NCBI GenBank assembly: GCA_011391155.1
Contig: JAABRA010000358.1
Span: 1-62,582, forward strand
Direction of reading: 5' to 3'
From: Burkholderiales bacterium
GTDB lineage: Bacteria > Pseudomonadota > Gammaproteobacteria > Burkholderiales > Burkholderiaceae_C
DNA: 62,582 bases
Positions within the stretch are counted from its first letter, which is position 1, and every line of letters starts with the position of its first letter. The translations under genes and the position numbers were made by a program. The notes beneath the pieces were generated by a model. It was not told the origin of the DNA and made no database searches. It was given only the letters and a program-made list of their open reading frames with translations. Positions 52,427 to 61,026 of the stretch are shown here, piece after piece.

Positions 52427-53603
52427 CCTTGATGATCTCGACCATCGGCGCCGTCACCGATTGCCAGCTGTGGTTGTGCTCCACGTAACGCCGGGCGGCC
52501 AGGGCCATAGCCTCGGCCCGCGATCGATCCGACAGCATCTGGATCAGGTGGCGGGCAAAGCTGGCCGGGTCATCGGCAACCTCGAGCGCCACACCGGGCT
52601 GCGCGTAGAGCCCTTCCAGGCCGATCGTCGTTGACACCGCCGGCAGCCCCAGGGCCATGTATTCAAGCAGCTTGTTCTGGATGCCGGCGCCCAGGCGCAT
52701 CGGACACACGCCAGCGCCGGCGCCCCGGGCAGCGTCTGCAACGCTGTCCACTTCACCAATGATGTGGACATGCTTCAGGTGCATCAATTCAGAACGCTCC
52801 CGTGGCCCGATCCTGCCGATGACCCGCAGGCTCGTCGACGGATGCTTTTTGCGAACCCGGGGAAGAATTTCGTTGGCCATGTATTTCACGGCATCGATGT
52901 TGGGCAGCGTCGACATGTTCCCGATGAATACCAGGTCCTTGCCCGCCGCGGAAAATTCATATTGAGACCGGTCGAAGTCCACGCCATTGGTGATGGCGCT
53001 GGTTTTTTCAAGTTTTCTTTCATCCTCTTTAAATAAATAAAGACGATCGACATCAGAAACCAGGAAGGTGTGATCGAAATCATTCACAATTGATTTTTCA
53101 TACCGTCGAAGACGCGGCTCTTCCAGGCGATAGATGTACGACAGGAGATTCGACTTGTTTTCATTCAGACGGGTGACTCGCCGGTAGTTCAGGGATATCG
53201 CGTCCGTCATCTCCAGGAATTTCGGGATTTTGAGATGTCGTGTCATCTCCCCCAGTCGAACAAGATGCAGAAACACGCCGTCATGCTGTGTGGACAGCGC
53301 CTTGATGCGCCGGGCAAGCAATGAAGATCCATAATAGGCGACCTGCAATGGGCTTCTCGTGGGAATCGCCAGGAATGCATTAATCCATGATCTCCATTTT
53401 GGATAATAAATTCTTTCTATGGACGAGAAAACACCGTCCTCCGGCAAAGGTGAAACCATTTCTTCCCGGGTTTCACAGAGACTCAGAAGTGATATCTGAA
53501 AATGCTGCGACAAAGCCTTGCAAATATAATAAATTCTGATGCGATCCCCGCCAATCACCGGGTAGGGATAGCGTGGCGTAACAATCAAAAGAGATTTTTT
53601 CAT
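52398..53603 (-). CDS. GT4-type glycosyltransferase
   Basis: The 401-residue protein begins LLIVTPRYPYPVIGGDRIRI, the donor-domain opening of GT-B enzymes, and ends with GVCPMRLGAGIQNKLLEYMA, a GT4-like sugar-nucleotide binding segment, then a C-terminal helix with HSWQSV. It should add a sugar to the surface polysaccharide in the cytoplasm. Codons in its first two thirds are clearly richer in A+T than the neighbours, suggesting acquisition from another source. It is last in the leftward operon and overlaps the preceding gene by 4 bases. Confidence 0.83.
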   Translation of the reverse strand: MKKSLLIVTPRYPYPVIGGDRIRIYYICKALSQHFQISLLSLCETREEMVSPLPEDGVFSSIERIYYPKWRSWINAFLAIPTRSPLQVAYYGSSLLARRIKALSTQHDGVFLHLVRLGEMTRHLKIPKFLEMTDAISLNYRRVTRLNENKSNLLSYIYRLEEPRLRRYEKSIVNDFDHTFLVSDVDRLYLFKEDERKLEKTSAITNGVDFDRSQYEFSAAGKDLVFIGNMSTLPNIDAVKYMANEILPRVRKKHPSTSLRVIGRIGPRERSELMHLKHVHIIGEVDSVADAARGAGAGVCPMRLGAGIQNKLLEYMALGLPAVSTTIGLEGLYAQPGVALEVADDPASFARHLIQMLSDRSRAEAMALAARRYVEHNHSWQSVTAPMVEIIKERLLSDRTP

Positions 53604-54706
53604 GGGATATTCTTATGTAATCTCAGTGCCGCTTCAAATTCATGCCACAGTCGGTTGGCAGCATCATGGGTCTGACGGTCGAACGTTTCCGGCATTCGGC
53701 AGGCCAGCGCCAAAACTCCGAGTGCCAGATCACTGAAAGTCTGGCGTAAATCGGCAACCTCGATTCCGGTTACGACGCCCAGGCCATCAGCGGCCTCCTG
53801 CATGGACGCGTGGGGACCATGGATCACCGGCGCACCGCAGGCCTGGGCTTCAAGCAAAGGCATGCCAAAACCTTCATAGAGGGACGGCATTAGAAATACA
53901 TCGCAGAGCGCATACAGGGCAGGCAGGTCATCCGTCGGAACAAAACCAAGACTTCGAATACGACCTTCAGCCTCACCCGGTGTTCGGGCCTGGACGATTT
54001 CCGTGTTCTTCCAACCTCCGCCACCCACCACCAGTAGCGGTGGAAGCCTGGCGCCGTGCGTGCTTTGATGCATATAGGCCTCGAACATTGCCGCAAGGTT
54101 TTTCCGGGGCTCCTGAGTTCCAAGGCTCAACAAAAACCGGTCCGGCAGATCGAACTTCTTCCTGACACGTTCCTTTTCCTCGGGTGAAACCCGTTGAAAC
54201 CCTGGTGACAACTGCGGCGCGATGACGCAATCCGGGGTTCGCCCCTGGATTTTTGCAATATCGGCCGCCGTGGCGCGCGAAACCGCGATCAGGCGATCAG
54301 CGCCCTTGACAGACAAGGGCTGAAAGATTCGCCGCCCCCAATAGCTGATCCGGGGCAGTGTCTGGCCGGCAAAAAAATAGACCATATCGTGCACCGTCAC
54401 CACCGTGGCCATTCCCTGGATCTCGGGGAAAGGCAATAAACCGTTGCTGCCCCAATACACGTGGGGGCGATCCATTTTCAGCATCCGACGCAAGTGCGTG
54501 CACTGCCACCAAGGCCCCCGCCGCTTCGGGCGTGACACCCGGTGTTCGACGTTGTCGAGCGCATCGAAGACGATGGAGTCATTGCTGTAGAGAAAAAATC
54601 GTGAATCAGGATGTCTCAGACAGAGTTCCCTGAGCAGGGGGTAAACATAATTGCCTACCCCCGTCCGGTTGCGGACCAGGGCTGTTGCATCAACGCCAAT
54701 ACGCAT
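53600..54706 (-). CDS. GT4 family glycosyltransferase
   Basis: The 368-residue enzyme starts MRIGVDATALVRNRTGVGNY, typical of the mannosyl/rhamnosyltransferase-like GT4 group, with VVTVHDMVYFF, VSRATAADIAKIQ, LLSLGTQEPRKNLAAMFEAY and the donor motif MPSLYEGFGMPLLEAQACG containing the conserved EGFG..LLE. With dTDP-rhamnose made next door, a rhamnosyltransferase activity is possible but unproved. Moderately AT-rich codon use. It shares one base with the preceding DUF218 gene (TGATG). Confidence 0.86.
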   Translation of the reverse strand: MRIGVDATALVRNRTGVGNYVYPLLRELCLRHPDSRFFLYSNDSIVFDALDNVEHRVSRPKRRGPWWQCTHLRRMLKMDRPHVYWGSNGLLPFPEIQGMATVVTVHDMVYFFAGQTLPRISYWGRRIFQPLSVKGADRLIAVSRATAADIAKIQGRTPDCVIAPQLSPGFQRVSPEEKERVRKKFDLPDRFLLSLGTQEPRKNLAAMFEAYMHQSTHGARLPPLLVVGGGGWKNTEIVQARTPGEAEGRIRSLGFVPTDDLPALYALCDVFLMPSLYEGFGMPLLEAQACGAPVIHGPHASMQEAADGLGVVTGIEVADLRQTFSDLALGVLALACRMPETFDRQTHDAANRLWHEFEAALRLHKNIP

Positions 54707-55374
54707 CAGGGACTCACACCCGGCGCGGCAATATCAGGCCGTCGGCGTCCCGGGCTTTCACCAGGCAGCCCCTGCTGCTTGTGCACGGGTGAGGCCTTGA
54801 AATCAGGGTGCAATTTTGATGGGCCGGATTTTTTGGGCCTCTTCCGCAAAAACACTTTGTGCGCGTCCAGGCTGCCTTTCGGGACGCCGGCCGCTTCCAG
54901 CGCGATCCGCAAAGCCCAATACGCCAGCCGTTCCCGGATGCGGGCGCGCCAGCTGCCCTTGATGCCGGTATGCACCAGCCGTCCAGGTGCAACGCCAAAG
55001 ACCTGCCTGAAAATCCGGCGACTGCGCCAGTGGTGAAAATCGTCCGTCACCAGGGCCACCCGGGTCAAGCCATGCAGGGCCGCCAGTGACCCTCCCCAAA
55101 CCACGTTGCCAAAGGTATCCGTTGCGTGCGGCTCCACCAGGAGGTCACTGGCAGGAATGCCTTGAGCCAGAAAAAACCGGACCATCAGCGCAGACTCCGT
55201 AAACCACTGATTGTCGTGCCTGACGACCTTGCCCCCGCTCAGGATCAACCGCGGTGGCGGCAGGCCGCGTTGGCAGCAGTCCTGGTAATAGCGCAACGCT
55301 GCACCGCAGCGCGGCCAGTCTTGCCGGTCTTCACCGCCCAGCACCAGCAGGGCATCGATACTGGGTACATCCAT
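54706..55374 (-). CDS. YdcF/SanA family (DUF218) protein
   Basis: The 222-residue protein has the DUF218 pattern: IDALLVLGGEDRQDWPRCGA, LILSGGKVV, TESALMVRFFLAQGIPASDL, EPHATDTFGNVVWG and ALVTDDFHHWRSRRIF. Family members (ElyC, SanA, YdcF) affect envelope and lipid-linked sugar metabolism, with unclear chemistry. It lacks the usual N-terminal membrane segments. Its place among glycosyltransferases supports a role in polysaccharide assembly. It starts 3 bp after the double glycosyltransferase. Confidence 0.8.
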   Translation of the reverse strand: MDVPSIDALLVLGGEDRQDWPRCGAALRYYQDCCQRGLPPPRLILSGGKVVRHDNQWFTESALMVRFFLAQGIPASDLLVEPHATDTFGNVVWGGSLAALHGLTRVALVTDDFHHWRSRRIFRQVFGVAPGRLVHTGIKGSWRARIRERLAYWALRIALEAAGVPKGSLDAHKVFLRKRPKKSGPSKLHPDFKASPVHKQQGLPGESPGRRRPDIAAPGVSP

Positions 55375-55377
55375 GCT

Positions 55378-57876
55378 TCAGTCGGCCAGTGCGTCGGCAA
55401 TGGCGTCCCATTCATAAACGGTTTCGGTGATCGCCCGGGCAGCGGCGCGCAGTGCGGGGTGGGGGCCCGGCACCCGATGGGACAACCCGTTCAGGACCGC
55501 CGGGAATTCGGGGAGTTCGCATTCCAGGTAGTGCTCGCCGGCCGTAAAGTCCAGCCCCCGCGCGCCCACCGGTGTGGTCACCACCAGGGCGCCATGCCCG
55601 GTGTAGTCCAGCAGCTTCAGGTTGGTGCCGGAGCCGGTTTTCATCGGGTTCAGCCCCACATCGGCCGCCCGCAACAGGGCGGTAAGCTCCGCTTCGCTCA
55701 CAACGCCCAAGGCATGGACATTGCGTGGCAGTTCCCGCCTGGCCAGGTCATTGCAGACGCTTCCCGCCACCCCAAATTGCCAGCCCGGGCAGAGCCTGGC
55801 CATGTCCAGCACGGCCTGCGCCGCCTCCAGGTTCGGGCCATGGTAGCTGGCGACAAAGATCGCCAGCGGCGAATCACCGAAGCCGAGGCTGGCCTTCAAG
55901 GCGCCGCGCCGGGGGCCGTCCAGCCAGGCGTCTTCGGGCAGGTGAGTTCCATTGGGGGCCAGTTCAATGGTATCGGGAGGGCGGCCATACAGTGCCGCCA
56001 GCCGCTCCCGGTTGATGTCACTGACCGCCAGCACGCGGCGGGCTGTTGTGACAAGCCTGGCTTCTGCTGTGGCCACCAGGTCGACGGCCCGTTGCGCAGG
56101 GTCCTGGCATTGCAGGTCCAGGGTTACCGCGGCCACAGGCTTCAGGGGCGCTGCCGGGCGTGCGACGCCCAGCACATCCGCCTTCATGTCGGCTTCCACG
56201 TTGTGCGCGTCGTACCAGACCGGCCCGGACCAGAGGGCGTCGATCATCGGCGCGAAATACACATGGGCGGCAACCACCACATCCGCATCTTTTGCCAGGC
56301 TGGCAAAGGCCTCCCGGAAGGTGGCCAGTTGGTCGAAATAGAGCAGTGCCGCAATATCCGTAACGGGGCGATGCAATCGCTGCGCCAGGGCGGCCTCCCG
56401 CTTCAGGAACGTTTCGTCCGGCGGTATCCGCACCTCTCGGTAGCGGGCGTCAAACTCCCGGTACTCGGACTGACTGCCGGGCGCCCCCAGGTTCAGCAAG
56501 GTCACGTCGGCCCATTTCGCCATGCCGCGGTACAGAAAAAACATCCGCTTCTTGCCCCCGCTGTCCGGCGGGAAAACGCCGAAGGTATTGACCACCAGCA
56601 GGCGAAGCCGCGACGACGGCTGGCGTGGCGCCCTGGTGCCCGTCGCGTGCGGCGAATCCACCGGGCCGGCCGGGCGCGCTGTATCCGGCGGGTTGCCGCC
56701 CGCTCCCTGGGCCGCGGCCATCAGCAAGGCCTGCGCCGTGCGATGCCAGGTCACGGCGGCGGCGGTCTGGCGGGCCGCTTCACCCATGGCCGCCAGGGCC
56801 GCGCGGTCGGACAGCATTTCATCCAGCGCCTGCGCCAGCGCTTTCTCCTCAGGCGCCACGATGCGCCCGTTCACGCCGTCCTGGACAAACTCGGTCACGC
56901 CGCCGGCATCCGTCACGGTCAGCACCGCCTTGCCGGATGCCATGGCCTCCAGCGTGATCAAGCCCATGTCTTCGAGCTCGGGAACGAATGGGACCAGGGC
57001 GGCCCGGCTGTAATGGTCCACCAGCGCTTCGTCGGTCAGGCGCCCCAGGAAACGGATGCGCGGATCACCCTGGGCAAGGGCCTGCAGAGAGCTGGCCTGC
57101 GGACCGTCGCCGGCAATCCACAGGGGAACGTCGGTGCGGCAGCGGCGGTAGGCCCGGACCAGCAGATCGATGCGCTTGGGCGCGTCCAGCCGGCTGGCGG
57201 TAAACACGAACTCTGCCGGCCCTTCATGCAGCCCTTCCAGATTCGACGGATGCGGCACAACCTCCACGGGAACGCCCGGGGGGAAGTAGTCCTTGCGTTC
57301 CGCGACTACGCGGGAAATGGCAAAGTATCTGGAGATGGCCCGGGGCTGCAGGGCAATCTGGTCCAGTTTGTGCACCACCGCCCGGATCAGGGGGCCCGGT
57401 AAGGCTGTCAAGGCCTCCAGTCGCTCCGGATCAAGACCGCGGCGGGTCCGTAACTCGTGGATCCGGCCAAAGATCTCGGGCAGCATCTGGCGTGTGCATG
57501 ATGCGCTGGTCACGAGTTGCCACAGCGCCTGCGCCTCGGTGGGCGGGTTCTTGGGCGGGGTTGACAGCCCCGGCGGGCAGGTGTCGTACAGGCCGCGCAA
57601 CCGGTGCTGCACATACACCACGTGGTTGGGGTGATCCACCATCCAGGCCGGGTACTTGGTGGAAATCACCGCATCAAAATGCGACAGGTCCAAAGCGCTG
57701 AATTGCTCGTAACTGCGCGTGATTTCCCAGAAATTGCGCTCGGGGGACGGCAGCTTGATCAACTCCATGGCGTGGTCGGTCTGCCTGTTCACATGCTGGG
57801 CCAATCCCCACCAGAGTTTTTCCGCACCGCCCACCACGAACGGAACTCCGCTGGGCGCCACCAGGGCTACTTTCAT
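55378..57876 (-). CDS. Double glycosyltransferase (two GT4 modules in one chain)
   Basis: The 832-residue protein holds two GT-B glycosyltransferases. The first (about 1-395) runs from VALVAPSGVPFVVGGAEKLW to EDMGLITLEAMASGKAVLTV. A Pro/Ala/Gly/Ser-rich linker of about 35 residues follows. The second (about 430-832) starts RLLVVNTFGVFPPDSGGKKR and ends with the donor-binding GLNPMKTGSGTNLKLLDYTG. Such fusions can make repeat units by alternating two linkages. The start at 57876 overlaps the ABC gene by 4 bases (ATGA). Confidence 0.85.
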   Translation of the reverse strand: MKVALVAPSGVPFVVGGAEKLWWGLAQHVNRQTDHAMELIKLPSPERNFWEITRSYEQFSALDLSHFDAVISTKYPAWMVDHPNHVVYVQHRLRGLYDTCPPGLSTPPKNPPTEAQALWQLVTSASCTRQMLPEIFGRIHELRTRRGLDPERLEALTALPGPLIRAVVHKLDQIALQPRAISRYFAISRVVAERKDYFPPGVPVEVVPHPSNLEGLHEGPAEFVFTASRLDAPKRIDLLVRAYRRCRTDVPLWIAGDGPQASSLQALAQGDPRIRFLGRLTDEALVDHYSRAALVPFVPELEDMGLITLEAMASGKAVLTVTDAGGVTEFVQDGVNGRIVAPEEKALAQALDEMLSDRAALAAMGEAARQTAAAVTWHRTAQALLMAAAQGAGGNPPDTARPAGPVDSPHATGTRAPRQPSSRLRLLVVNTFGVFPPDSGGKKRMFFLYRGMAKWADVTLLNLGAPGSQSEYREFDARYREVRIPPDETFLKREAALAQRLHRPVTDIAALLYFDQLATFREAFASLAKDADVVVAAHVYFAPMIDALWSGPVWYDAHNVEADMKADVLGVARPAAPLKPVAAVTLDLQCQDPAQRAVDLVATAEARLVTTARRVLAVSDINRERLAALYGRPPDTIELAPNGTHLPEDAWLDGPRRGALKASLGFGDSPLAIFVASYHGPNLEAAQAVLDMARLCPGWQFGVAGSVCNDLARRELPRNVHALGVVSEAELTALLRAADVGLNPMKTGSGTNLKLLDYTGHGALVVTTPVGARGLDFTAGEHYLECELPEFPAVLNGLSHRVPGPHPALRAAARAITETVYEWDAIADALAD

Positions 57877-59159
57877 GCGCCGGCCTCCACGCGGTTGGAG
57901 GCCATGGGGGTCAAAACGGCAGAAACCTGGGTCAAGCGGCAAACCCCTTCAAAAATGGGTTCCGGGCCGCGCACCACTTCAAAAAGCGCGGCCTTGTCCC
58001 ACCAGTCGTAACTGTTTTCCACATGTGTCATGTCGCCGTGCAGCGCCACCGAAACCGTGTAGCTCCCCGGGCCCAGGTTCAGTTCGGGAACCTGCCAGCA
58101 CAACTCCGCCATTTCCCCCGTCACCAGGCTCGACAGACCTTGCGCCGGCACATGCCAGGTGTTGGTGCCAAACACGTCATTGCCCAGGCGGTCACGGATC
58201 AGGAAGCCCACTGTCAAATCCGGCACCGGTGCGTTCTTTTGCAGGCCGATGCGCAAGAACAGGGCTTCTCCCACCTGAAACACGCGTGCGGGACCGGCAC
58301 TGTTGTGCAGGTTCACCTCCAGCAGGCGCGCCCGCCCGTCGCCGGAGCGAACCCCCACCTTCGGCTGACCCACGGGCGCGGCCGCCGCGGTAAATCCGCG
58401 GTTTTCACGTTCTGCCACCAGCGCGTTGTAGAGGTCCAGCACCTGGTCCGGCGCGTCGTCGGCCACGATGGCGCCACCGTCCAGCAAGACCGCGCGGTCG
58501 CACAGGCTCTTGATGGCGCCCGGGTCGTGCGAGACAAACATCAAGGTCGTTCCCTCCTGCCTGAAGGCCCGGATGCGGGAAAAACACTTGTGCTGAAAAT
58601 ACACATCCCCCACGGCCAGCGCCTCATCGACGATCAACACGTCGGGCCGCACGGCCGTGGCCACGCTGAAGGCCAGTCGCACCTGCATGCCACTGGAATA
58701 GGTCCGTACCGGCTCATCAATATAGGCGCCAATTTCGGCAAAGGCCTCGATGGCCGGCATGGTCTGTTCAATTTCGTGGCCGGCCATGCCCAGCAGTTGC
58801 GCCGCCATCCAGGCATTTTGCCGGCCGGTAAAGTCGGGGTGGAAGCCCATGCCCAGTTCCAGCAGCGCCGCCACACGCCCCTGCATGCGCACCGCGCCCT
58901 CGGTCGGGGTGCTGGTGCCGGTGATCATCTTCAGAAGGGTACTCTTGCCCGCCCCGTTGCGCCCGATGATGCCCACCGCCTGACCGGGCGGCACATGCAG
59001 GTTCAGTGCACGCAACACCCAGGTCAGCTCATGGCGCGGTGTCTGGGGTTGCACCCACTCTCGCAGCCGGGCCCAGCGCGTCGGATAGCGCCGGTAGGCC
59101 TTGCCCAGATTGTTCAGGTCGATGGACCCCCGTGCCAGTGCGCTGTCCATGGTGCTCAC
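57873..59159 (-). CDS. wzt: O-antigen/polysaccharide ABC exporter ATPase with carbohydrate-binding C-terminus
   Basis: The 428-residue protein has an ABC ATPase (about 12-250): Walker A GIIGRNGAGKST (63-74), signature YSSGMQVRLAF (154-164), Walker B LIVDEAL (175-181) and the switch His in FVSHDP. Residues about 280-415 form a beta-sandwich tail of the Wzt-C type (RVFQVGEALFLRIGLQ, TWHVPAQGLSSL, LNLGPGSYTVSVALHG). In E. coli O8/O9a this tail recognises the methylated or phosphorylated chain end before export. It overlaps wzm and the next glycosyltransferase. Confidence 0.9.
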   Translation of the reverse strand: MSTMDSALARGSIDLNNLGKAYRRYPTRWARLREWVQPQTPRHELTWVLRALNLHVPPGQAVGIIGRNGAGKSTLLKMITGTSTPTEGAVRMQGRVAALLELGMGFHPDFTGRQNAWMAAQLLGMAGHEIEQTMPAIEAFAEIGAYIDEPVRTYSSGMQVRLAFSVATAVRPDVLIVDEALAVGDVYFQHKCFSRIRAFRQEGTTLMFVSHDPGAIKSLCDRAVLLDGGAIVADDAPDQVLDLYNALVAERENRGFTAAAAPVGQPKVGVRSGDGRARLLEVNLHNSAGPARVFQVGEALFLRIGLQKNAPVPDLTVGFLIRDRLGNDVFGTNTWHVPAQGLSSLVTGEMAELCWQVPELNLGPGSYTVSVALHGDMTHVENSYDWWDKAALFEVVRGPEPIFEGVCRLTQVSAVLTPMASNRVEAGA

Positions 59160-60004
59160 AGTTCATCCGCCATTTCCGGCGCCCGGGCGCGGTACACGCG
59201 CAAACCCAGCACGGTCAGGCCCAGCGCCACAATGGCCACGGCGCCCAGGGCCAGCCATGCGTCCCGGTCAGGCAGACTGCCATACACAAAGATGTGCTGG
59301 TAGTGGTGGACCACCACCGCCAGCGGGTTCAGCCAGATCCAGCCTCGCATCTCTTGGGGCAGCACGCTCACCGGATAGACAATCGGCGTGAGCCAGAACA
59401 GGAACACCAGAACCATGTTGACCAGCTGGCCCACATCCCTGAAAAACACGTTCATGGTGGCCGTCAGCATGCCGAGCCCCACCGTCAACAGGATCTGCAC
59501 GGCCAGCGCCGGCAGTATGCCCACCACAGCCCAGCCGGGAAAGTTGCCACTGCCGAGCAGGAACCCGAAAAACAGCCCCTGGATCACCAGGAAATTGAAC
59601 GTCGAGCCGCCCAGGGCAATCAGGGGCAGGCAGATGCGCGGGAACGCCGCTTTCTTGATCAGGTTGCTGTTATTCACAAACACGCCCTGAAGGCGCGCCA
59701 GGGAGTCCGAGAAATAGGTCCAGGGCAGCAGTCCGGCGCACAGGTAAATGCTGTAAGCATAGGTTGAGCCCACGCCTGGCAGGCGGCTACCCATCACGTT
59801 GGAAAAAATCAGCGTATAGACCAGAATCATGGCCAGCGGCTGGATGAAGAGCCACGCCGCGCCCAGCAACGAGCCGCGAAACTGCGATTCAATATCGCGC
59901 CGGACACTGCCCATGATGAAGGCGCGAAAACGCCAGACATCCCATACCACAGCCGGCAGCGGCAAACCCTCGGCCAGGCGGCGGATCCGTTGCCTCAGGC
60001 GCAT
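59156..60004 (-). CDS. wzm: Polysaccharide ABC exporter permease
   Basis: The 282-residue membrane protein matches the Wzm/KpsM (ABC-2) family: RDIESQFRGSLLGAAWLFIQPLAM-like cytoplasmic opening, about six hydrophobic segments, LNPLAVVVHHYQHIF and a charged C-terminal tail. It forms the channel that takes finished lipid-linked glycan across the inner membrane with Wzt. It overlaps the glycosyltransferase gene before it by 10 bases and wzt after it by 4 bases. Confidence 0.92.
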   Translation of the reverse strand: MRLRQRIRRLAEGLPLPAVVWDVWRFRAFIMGSVRRDIESQFRGSLLGAAWLFIQPLAMILVYTLIFSNVMGSRLPGVGSTYAYSIYLCAGLLPWTYFSDSLARLQGVFVNNSNLIKKAAFPRICLPLIALGGSTFNFLVIQGLFFGFLLGSGNFPGWAVVGILPALAVQILLTVGLGMLTATMNVFFRDVGQLVNMVLVFLFWLTPIVYPVSVLPQEMRGWIWLNPLAVVVHHYQHIFVYGSLPDRDAWLALGAVAIVALGLTVLGLRVYRARAPEMADEL

Positions 60005-61020
60005 AGCGTCTCCACCACACGGTCCCAGGAAAGATTCAGGCCCAGCACCCGCGCCCGCCCGGCCTCGCCCATGGCACGGCTTCGGGCCTTGTTGGCCCAG
60101 AGCTGTTCAATCGCCTCCGCCAGCGCCTCGGGTGTGGGCTCCACCACCCAGCCAGTTTCGCCGGGCACCACAAACTCCAGCGGCCCGCCCGAGTCCGTGC
60201 AGGTGATCACGGGCTTCGACGCATACATGGCCTCCAGGGTGATATAGCCCAGGTCTTCATCGCGCGGCACAAACACCACACCCAGGGCGTGGGCGTAAAA
60301 GGCCCGCTTTTCAGCTTCCGTGAAGGGCCCCACCAGACGCACGCGGTCATTCAGGCGATAACGGTCGATCATCGCGGCGTAACGCTCTTGCTGCCCCCCC
60401 GTGCCGCCGATCAGCACGCGCACCGGCGACTTCAACAGTCGCGAAGCTTCAATCAGCAAATCCTGCCGCTTCAGCGATTCCAGCCGGCTGGGGTAAAACA
60501 CATAGCCCCATTCTTCACCGCACTGAAACATCTCGGCCATGGGCGGTGGGTGATACAGGGGAGTCGCTGCAAGACCATTGAACTGCCGCAGCCGCTCAGC
60601 CACCCGCTTCGAATTGGCAAAGATCCGCCGGGCCTTGGGCAGCACCCGGCCATCAAAGGCAGCAATGCCTTCCCGCAGGCGCCTGACGGCCGGGGTGGCG
60701 CGGCTCTCGTCATACAACTCGTACACCGCGCGGTGCTGGTGCAACAGCCACACCACGTGGGCCGGGTGGGCCAGACCATAGCCCGGAAACTGCAGGCTGA
60801 TCAACCGGTCCACCGTCTGGCCGTTGGGCGAAGCCATATCGAAGCCCTCGCAGAACGCCATCAGGCGCTCGATATCGGCCTCGGGTGAAAACTTGAAGGG
60901 CAGGTTGATGCGCTCCACTTCATGCCCTGCGCGCCGCAGCGCCGCGCACAGGTTCTCGGTGTGAAGTTCGGCGCCGCCGCGCAGGAAGGGCGCCTGGCTG
61001 GCTGTCAGCAGGATTCGCAT
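59995..61020 (-). CDS. GT4 family glycosyltransferase
   Basis: The 341-residue enzyme starts MRILLTASQAPFLRGGAELH and has FANSKRVAERLRQFNGL, VFYPSRLESLKRQDLLIEAS and the donor motif EDLGYITLEAMYASKPVITC with a conserved acidic pair. It resembles the N-terminal module of the double glycosyltransferase. It follows the methyltransferase gene by 6 bp. The sugar and linkage cannot be predicted. Confidence 0.87.
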   Translation of the reverse strand: MRILLTASQAPFLRGGAELHTENLCAALRRAGHEVERINLPFKFSPEADIERLMAFCEGFDMASPNGQTVDRLISLQFPGYGLAHPAHVVWLLHQHRAVYELYDESRATPAVRRLREGIAAFDGRVLPKARRIFANSKRVAERLRQFNGLAATPLYHPPPMAEMFQCGEEWGYVFYPSRLESLKRQDLLIEASRLLKSPVRVLIGGTGGQQERYAAMIDRYRLNDRVRLVGPFTEAEKRAFYAHALGVVFVPRDEDLGYITLEAMYASKPVITCTDSGGPLEFVVPGETGWVVEPTPEALAEAIEQLWANKARSRAMGEAGRARVLGLNLSWDRVVETLCA

Positions 61021-61026
61021 GCAGGC

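Noticed and set aside
55126-57402. 758-codon plus-strand frame opposite the double glycosyltransferase
   Set aside because: Composition is typical of an antisense shadow, while the minus strand has two full GT-B modules.
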